From Chloroflexota bacterium (GTDB taxonomy: Bacteria; Chloroflexota; Anaerolineae; Anaerolineales; Villigracilaceae), in NCBI GenBank assembly GCA_019873735.1, contig JAIOAQ010000006.1, forward strand, positions 1 to 64,000: 64,000 nucleotides of DNA, given 5' to 3'. This document shows, piece by piece, positions 61,178 through 64,000 of this stretch. The notes below the pieces were generated by a model, which was not told the origin of the DNA, did not search any database, and was given only the letters and a program-made list of their open reading frames with translations. Position 1 is the first letter of the stretch. Every line of letters starts with the position of its first letter. The position numbers and the translations under genes are program-made.

Positions 61178-61660
61178 ATGGACATCCTGCATCTGATTGA
61201 CCGCCTGGAAGAACTATTCAACGAGAGCAAAACATTTCCGCTGACACATACGGTGATGGTGAACGAAGACCGCATGCTGGATCTGATTGACCAAATGCGC
61301 ATTGCCATCCCAGAAGAGGTAAAAAAAGCCCAGCAATTGCTGAGCCAACGCGACCGCATTCTGGCACAGGCGCAGGAAGAGGCCAACCGCACAATTGCCC
61401 TGGCACGCGAAAAAGCCGAAGAACTGATTTCCAAGGATACGCTTGTCCAGCAGGCACAGAGCCGCGCCGAGCAGATTCTGGCCCAGGCACGTGCCGACGC
61501 AGAGGCCACCCGTCAGGATGCCGACGATTACGTTATCCATACGCTGATGCAATTGGAAAGTGAAATGCAGCGTTTGCTAACCCAGGCACAGAACGGCATC
61601 CGCCTGCTTGAAGAGGAAAAACTTCAACGCAAGCGGCCTGCCTCAGGCGAAAGCGGTTAG
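61178..61660 (+). CDS. Coiled-coil protein downstream of coaD
   Basis: The start at 61178 is set by TGGAGG seven bases upstream. The 160-residue protein begins with a short helical domain (MDILHLIDRLEELFNES) and is then one long Ala/Gln/Glu/Arg-rich coiled coil (about 50-150, AREKAEELISKDTLVQQAQ), resembling ATP-synthase b-subunit or DivIVA-like proteins often annotated as ATPases beside coaD. There is no signal or membrane helix. Function is not known; conservation beside coaD in several phyla is from memory and would need checking. Confidence 0.65.
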   Translation: MDILHLIDRLEELFNESKTFPLTHTVMVNEDRMLDLIDQMRIAIPEEVKKAQQLLSQRDRILAQAQEEANRTIALAREKAEELISKDTLVQQAQSRAEQILAQARADAEATRQDADDYVIHTLMQLESEMQRLLTQAQNGIRLLEEEKLQRKRPASGESG

Positions 61661-61664
61661 AACA

Positions 61665-61695
61665 AAACAGGTCATGTTTCAAGCGTGACCTGTTT
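61665..61695. terminator. Terminator hairpin between convergent genes
   Basis: AAACAGGTCA (61665-61674) pairs with TGACCTGTTT (61686-61695) around 11 bases. The stem is good; T-runs are weak on both strands. It serves the coiled-coil gene and the convergent SMP-30 gene. Confidence 0.6.
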
Positions 61696-61697
61696 GA

Positions 61698-62573
61698 TTA
61701 TCCCGCAAACTGAAACGTTGGCAGGCCTTGTGTTTGGGTCTGCACCTTAAAAAGGCCGCCAGAGAGGGGATATTGTGACAATTGTTCCTGGCTCAAATCG
61801 GTGCGGGCGCTGGTGACATACAACACATCCATTTTTTCGCCGCCGAAAACGCAGGCGGTGGGTCTTTGCGCCGGGATGGGAATCGTCCGTATCAGACGTC
61901 CCCGCGCCGGTTCCCAGACCGAGACAGCCGCGCCATCCCACAGGGCAATCCACAGGTTGCCTTCCAGGTCGGAGGTCATCCCATCGGGCAAACCCATCGC
62001 CGCAGGAACAGCAATAACGGGGCGCGGGCGGGCAATGCTTCCGCTTTCCAGATCATAATCGTAGGCCAGTACGTGGCGGGTGGGGGTGTCAATGTAATAG
62101 AAGGTTTTATAATCGGGGCTCCAGGTCAGGCCGTTGGAGATGGTGACGCCGTCGCGCAGGCGTCTGACCTCCCCGTTTGGCGAGAGCGAATAGAGGGCGC
62201 CGGTGGGCTGTTTGTTTTCGTTCAAATCCATTGAACCGGCCAGGAAGCGGCCGGCAGGGTCACATTTCCCATCGTTGAAACGATTGTGAGGCAAACCCGC
62301 CTCAGGGGCGGCCAAACGTCTCAGCATACCGGCAGGCAGGCTCAGGGTCGCGAAGCCGAAACGCAGGGCCAGGACCAGGCCGCCGCTGCGGCGCGGAGCC
62401 AGGCATCCAACCGGTTCGCCCACGTCAAAACAATCGTCCTGACCGGTGTCCACACGCAAGGCATGAACGCGGCCGGCCAGGATATCCACCCAATAAAGCC
62501 TGCGGGTCGAGGCATCCCAGGCCGGGCCTTCGCCCAGTTCGGCGCAGGCGTTCAGCAGAAGTTCGGCCTCCAT
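61698..62573 (-). CDS. SMP-30/gluconolactonase family protein
   Basis: This 291-residue six-bladed beta-propeller has the SMP-30 (regucalcin/gluconolaconase, PF08450) signatures: GEGPAWDASTRRLYWVDI with the metal Glu, FNDGKCDPAGRF, SNGLTWSPDYKTFYYIDT and PDGMTSDLEGNLWIALW. The metal-ligand residues (Glu, Asn and Asp) are all in place. It would hydrolyse a sugar lactone. It begins immediately after the corA stop codon, so the two share a transcript although their functions look unrelated. Confidence 0.9.
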   Translation of the reverse strand: MEAELLLNACAELGEGPAWDASTRRLYWVDILAGRVHALRVDTGQDDCFDVGEPVGCLAPRRSGGLVLALRFGFATLSLPAGMLRRLAAPEAGLPHNRFNDGKCDPAGRFLAGSMDLNENKQPTGALYSLSPNGEVRRLRDGVTISNGLTWSPDYKTFYYIDTPTRHVLAYDYDLESGSIARPRPVIAVPAAMGLPDGMTSDLEGNLWIALWDGAAVSVWEPARGRLIRTIPIPAQRPTACVFGGEKMDVLYVTSARTDLSQEQLSQYPLSGGLFKVQTQTQGLPTFQFAG

Positions 62574-63506
62574 TTAGAACCAATCGCGCTTCACAAAAAT
62601 ATAGGCGGCCAGGCCAGCCAATACCATTGAGATGGCCACAATCACCCAAAAAGCCATGGGGTGTGACTCCGCGCCAGGAATTTCTACGTTCATTCCCAAA
62701 AAGGATGCCACAATGGTGGGGATGTTGACAACGATGGTAAGCGCTGCCAGGGCCTTCATGACAACGTTCAAGTTGTTCGAAATAATGGAGGCAAAGGCAT
62801 CCATCATACTCGCCAGAATGTCGGTGGTAATACTGACCATTTGAATGGCTTGCTGGTTTTCGGTCAGTACGTCTTCAAGCAGGTCCTGATCTTCTTCGTA
62901 CTGATTGAAGAGACGGTTACGCTGCAGGCGTTCCATCATGACCTCGTTGGAGCGCAGGGCGGTGGCAAAGTAGGTCAGGCTTTTTTGATACTTGAGCAGT
63001 TCCAGGACTTCTTTGTTGCGGGTGGAGGCCTGCAGGCGATCTTCCACATCCTCCACGGCGCGGTTGATGGCGCGCAGATAGTAGAGGTAACGCAAGGCCG
63101 TCTCCAGCAAGATGTAAAGCACAAAGCGGTGACGCTTGCCGGTCTTCAGGCCGCGATACTTGCCGTTGCACAAGGCGCGCAGGACGTCATTGTCACGGCG
63201 GCAAATGGTGACAACCAGGTTGTTTTTGAGAATAATGCCAAGCGGCAGGGTGGTGTAAAGCACGTCGTGATCGGCGCCTTGAAAATAGGGAACACGCGAG
63301 AGGATGAAGGTGTAATTCTCATCGCGTTCCGTGTGCGCCATTTCATCCAGGTCAAGGGAGTACTGAATTAAGTCGGCTTCGATCTCCCATGCCTCCAGTT
63401 GTTTGATCTCTTCAGGCGTTGGGTCAACCACATGGATCCAACAGCCATTCACCGGTTGTTCCAGGCGTTCGAGTCCGCCCTCAATGGTTTTGAAGATGGT
63501 GAGCAT
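62574..63506 (-). CDS. corA: CorA-family divalent-cation transporter
   Basis: This 310-residue protein has a large N-terminal cytoplasmic domain and two C-terminal helices, with the signature GMN in FLGMNVEIPG ending the first. The second helix (FWVIVAISMVLAGLAAYIF) leads into a basic end. CorA-type pentamers carry Mg2+ or other divalent ions into the cell. An AAGGAG ribosome site precedes the ATG. A leader of about 150 bases with two hairpins lies upstream; see the leader entry. SMP-30 follows with no gap. Confidence 0.88.
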   Translation of the reverse strand: MLTIFKTIEGGLERLEQPVNGCWIHVVDPTPEEIKQLEAWEIEADLIQYSLDLDEMAHTERDENYTFILSRVPYFQGADHDVLYTTLPLGIILKNNLVVTICRRDNDVLRALCNGKYRGLKTGKRHRFVLYILLETALRYLYYLRAINRAVEDVEDRLQASTRNKEVLELLKYQKSLTYFATALRSNEVMMERLQRNRLFNQYEEDQDLLEDVLTENQQAIQMVSITTDILASMMDAFASIISNNLNVVMKALAALTIVVNIPTIVASFLGMNVEIPGAESHPMAFWVIVAISMVLAGLAAYIFVKRDWF

Positions 63507-63536
63507 GGGCTTGTACTCCTTTGTCTATCAAGAATT

Positions 63537-63641
63537 AATCAGGGAGGCGGCGTGGACACCTCCTGCTGATTGAAATTAAGATAAAAGCCATCAAAAAGCC
63601 GCTTTGCTCCCGTACTGGGAGGCTGGGCTTCGGCCGAGCAA
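63537..63641 (-). promoter_or_regulatory. Structured corA leader with attenuator-like hairpins
   Basis: Reading on the minus strand, CTCCC/GGGAG around AGTAC (63607-63621) sits inside GCCG/CGGC (63598-63601 with 63631-63634) and is followed by TTTTT (63593-63597), a terminator-like fold. TTGCTC/GAGCAA (63604-63609 with 63636-63641) is a competing helix using part of the same stem. Downstream, AATCAG..AGG and CCTCC..CTGATT (63537-63571) form a second hairpin with a 2-base bulge. No known riboswitch family is recognised. Confidence 0.5.
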
Positions 63642-63668
63642 CTTCTTTCGCTTTCTTCAGTCATCTGT

Positions 63669-63674
63669 ATCATA
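63669..63674 (-). promoter_or_regulatory. -10 box of corA
   Basis: TATGAT on the minus strand, about 160 bases before the corA ATG, would place the RNA start just ahead of the hairpins. The -35 is weak. Confidence 0.4.
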
Positions 63675-63774
63675 CAATCACTTTGTTTCATTGAACCAAC
63701 CAAGTTTAACGCTTTTAAATGACAACGACAAGGTCAAAACTGGCCGTGACTCCCCTTGCGCCAACCGTCTATTG

Positions 63775-63780
63775 TAAAAT
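63775..63780 (+). promoter_or_regulatory. -10 box of the P1-family peptidase gene
   Basis: TAAAAT lies six bases before the ATG at 63787. There is no Shine-Dalgarno, so a leaderless start is likely. Confidence 0.45.
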
Positions 63781-63786
63781 AAGGTC

Positions 63787-64000
63787 ATGACAGAACAACG
63801 ACTCGCGCGTGACCTTGGACTGACGCCCGGCATTTTGCCGCCCGGCAATTTGAACGCCATCACCGATGTGGCGGGCGTTCGGGTTGGGCATTGTACGCTG
63901 ATGGAGGGGGATGATATTCGCACCGGCGTAACCGCCGTCTTGCCTCATGGCGGCAACCTTTACCAGGATAAAGTCCCGGCTGGCCTGGCGGTTGGCAATG
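63787..64000 (+). CDS. P1-family peptidase, DmpA/BapA-like (3' truncated)
   Basis: Only the first 71 residues lie in the window. They read as the start of a P1 (S58) peptidase: NAITDVAGVRVGHCTL, then GVTAVLPHGGNLYQDKV and AVGN, matching the N-terminal region of L-aminopeptidase/D-esterase DmpA. The enzymes of this family self-cleave into two chains before a catalytic Ser, which is not yet reached here. A -10 box six bases before the ATG suggests a leaderless transcript. Its divergent neighbour is corA. Confidence 0.8.
   Translation, partial: MTEQRLARDLGLTPGILPPGNLNAITDVAGVRVGHCTLMEGDDIRTGVTAVLPHGGNLYQDKVPAGLAVGN

Overview
The window looks like a chromosomal segment of a Chloroflexota bacterium, most likely class Anaerolineae. 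This is an inference from gene content: lipoproteins with Thr/Pro-rich linkers and NBR1-type Ig domains, many GAF-domain histidine kinases, a methylmalonyl-CoA mutase B12 subunit beside its GTPase, and a long RecG. The density is about one gene per 1.1 kb with no rRNA, tRNA, CRISPR array or intact insertion sequence seen. No gap exceeds about 280 bases.

Layout. 1-3.9 kb: the 3' part of a MOCOS-like class V aminotransferase, a fatty acid desaturase and an iron-type alcohol dehydrogenase. 3.95-6.8 kb (minus): an SDR, a GNAT acetyltransferase and a hydrolase lipoprotein. 6.8-11.2 kb (plus): three tandem NBR1-Ig lipoproteins running into queG and rdgB through 4-base overlaps. 11.3-13.8 kb (minus): a NarL-type histidine kinase and an alpha/beta hydrolase. 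13.85-26.5 kb (minus): a 13-gene polysaccharide operon with glycosyltransferases, Wzz-like and Wzy/WaaL-like proteins, two sulfotransferases, a methyltransferase and a DUF115 protein, suggesting a sulfated surface glycan. 26.6-29.6 kb: a small secreted protein, a RimJ-like acetyltransferase, an enoyl-CoA hydratase and an AAC(3)-fold protein. 29.7-38.0 kb (minus): a FIST protein, a 1328-residue PDZ/multi-TM/GAF kinase, gyrB and a membrane protein. 38.0-40.8 kb (plus): a membrane protein, plsY and a BMP-like lipoprotein. 41.1-47.9 kb (minus): a receiver/roadblock/TnpA-like fusion, polA and a TPR protein. 48.1-51.9 kb: a metallo-beta-lactamase-fold hydrolase, a GAF kinase and a receiver/TadZ-like fusion. 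52.0-56.1 kb (plus): mutase B12 subunit, meaB, prs, mutM and a membrane-anchored coiled-coil protein. 56.1-57.9 kb (minus): two short ChrA-type transporters and a tandem UspA. 58-61.7 kb (plus): recG, coaD and a coiled-coil protein. 61.7-64 kb: corA plus SMP-30 (minus) and the start of a P1-family peptidase.

The observations most worth following are these. (1) The protein upstream of polA joins a receiver-like domain and a roadblock-like domain to a C-terminal domain resembling the IS200/IS605 transposase TnpA, with both HUH histidines replaced. (2) Three complete copies of a 122-bp terminal-inverted-repeat element, each with a recognisable 8-bp target duplication, all lie between convergent genes. 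(3) The corA leader can fold into alternative hairpins, one ending in a T-run. (4) Several genes have a -10 box 6-9 bases before the start codon and no clear Shine-Dalgarno, suggesting leaderless transcripts. (5) The polysaccharide operon has two sulfotransferases.
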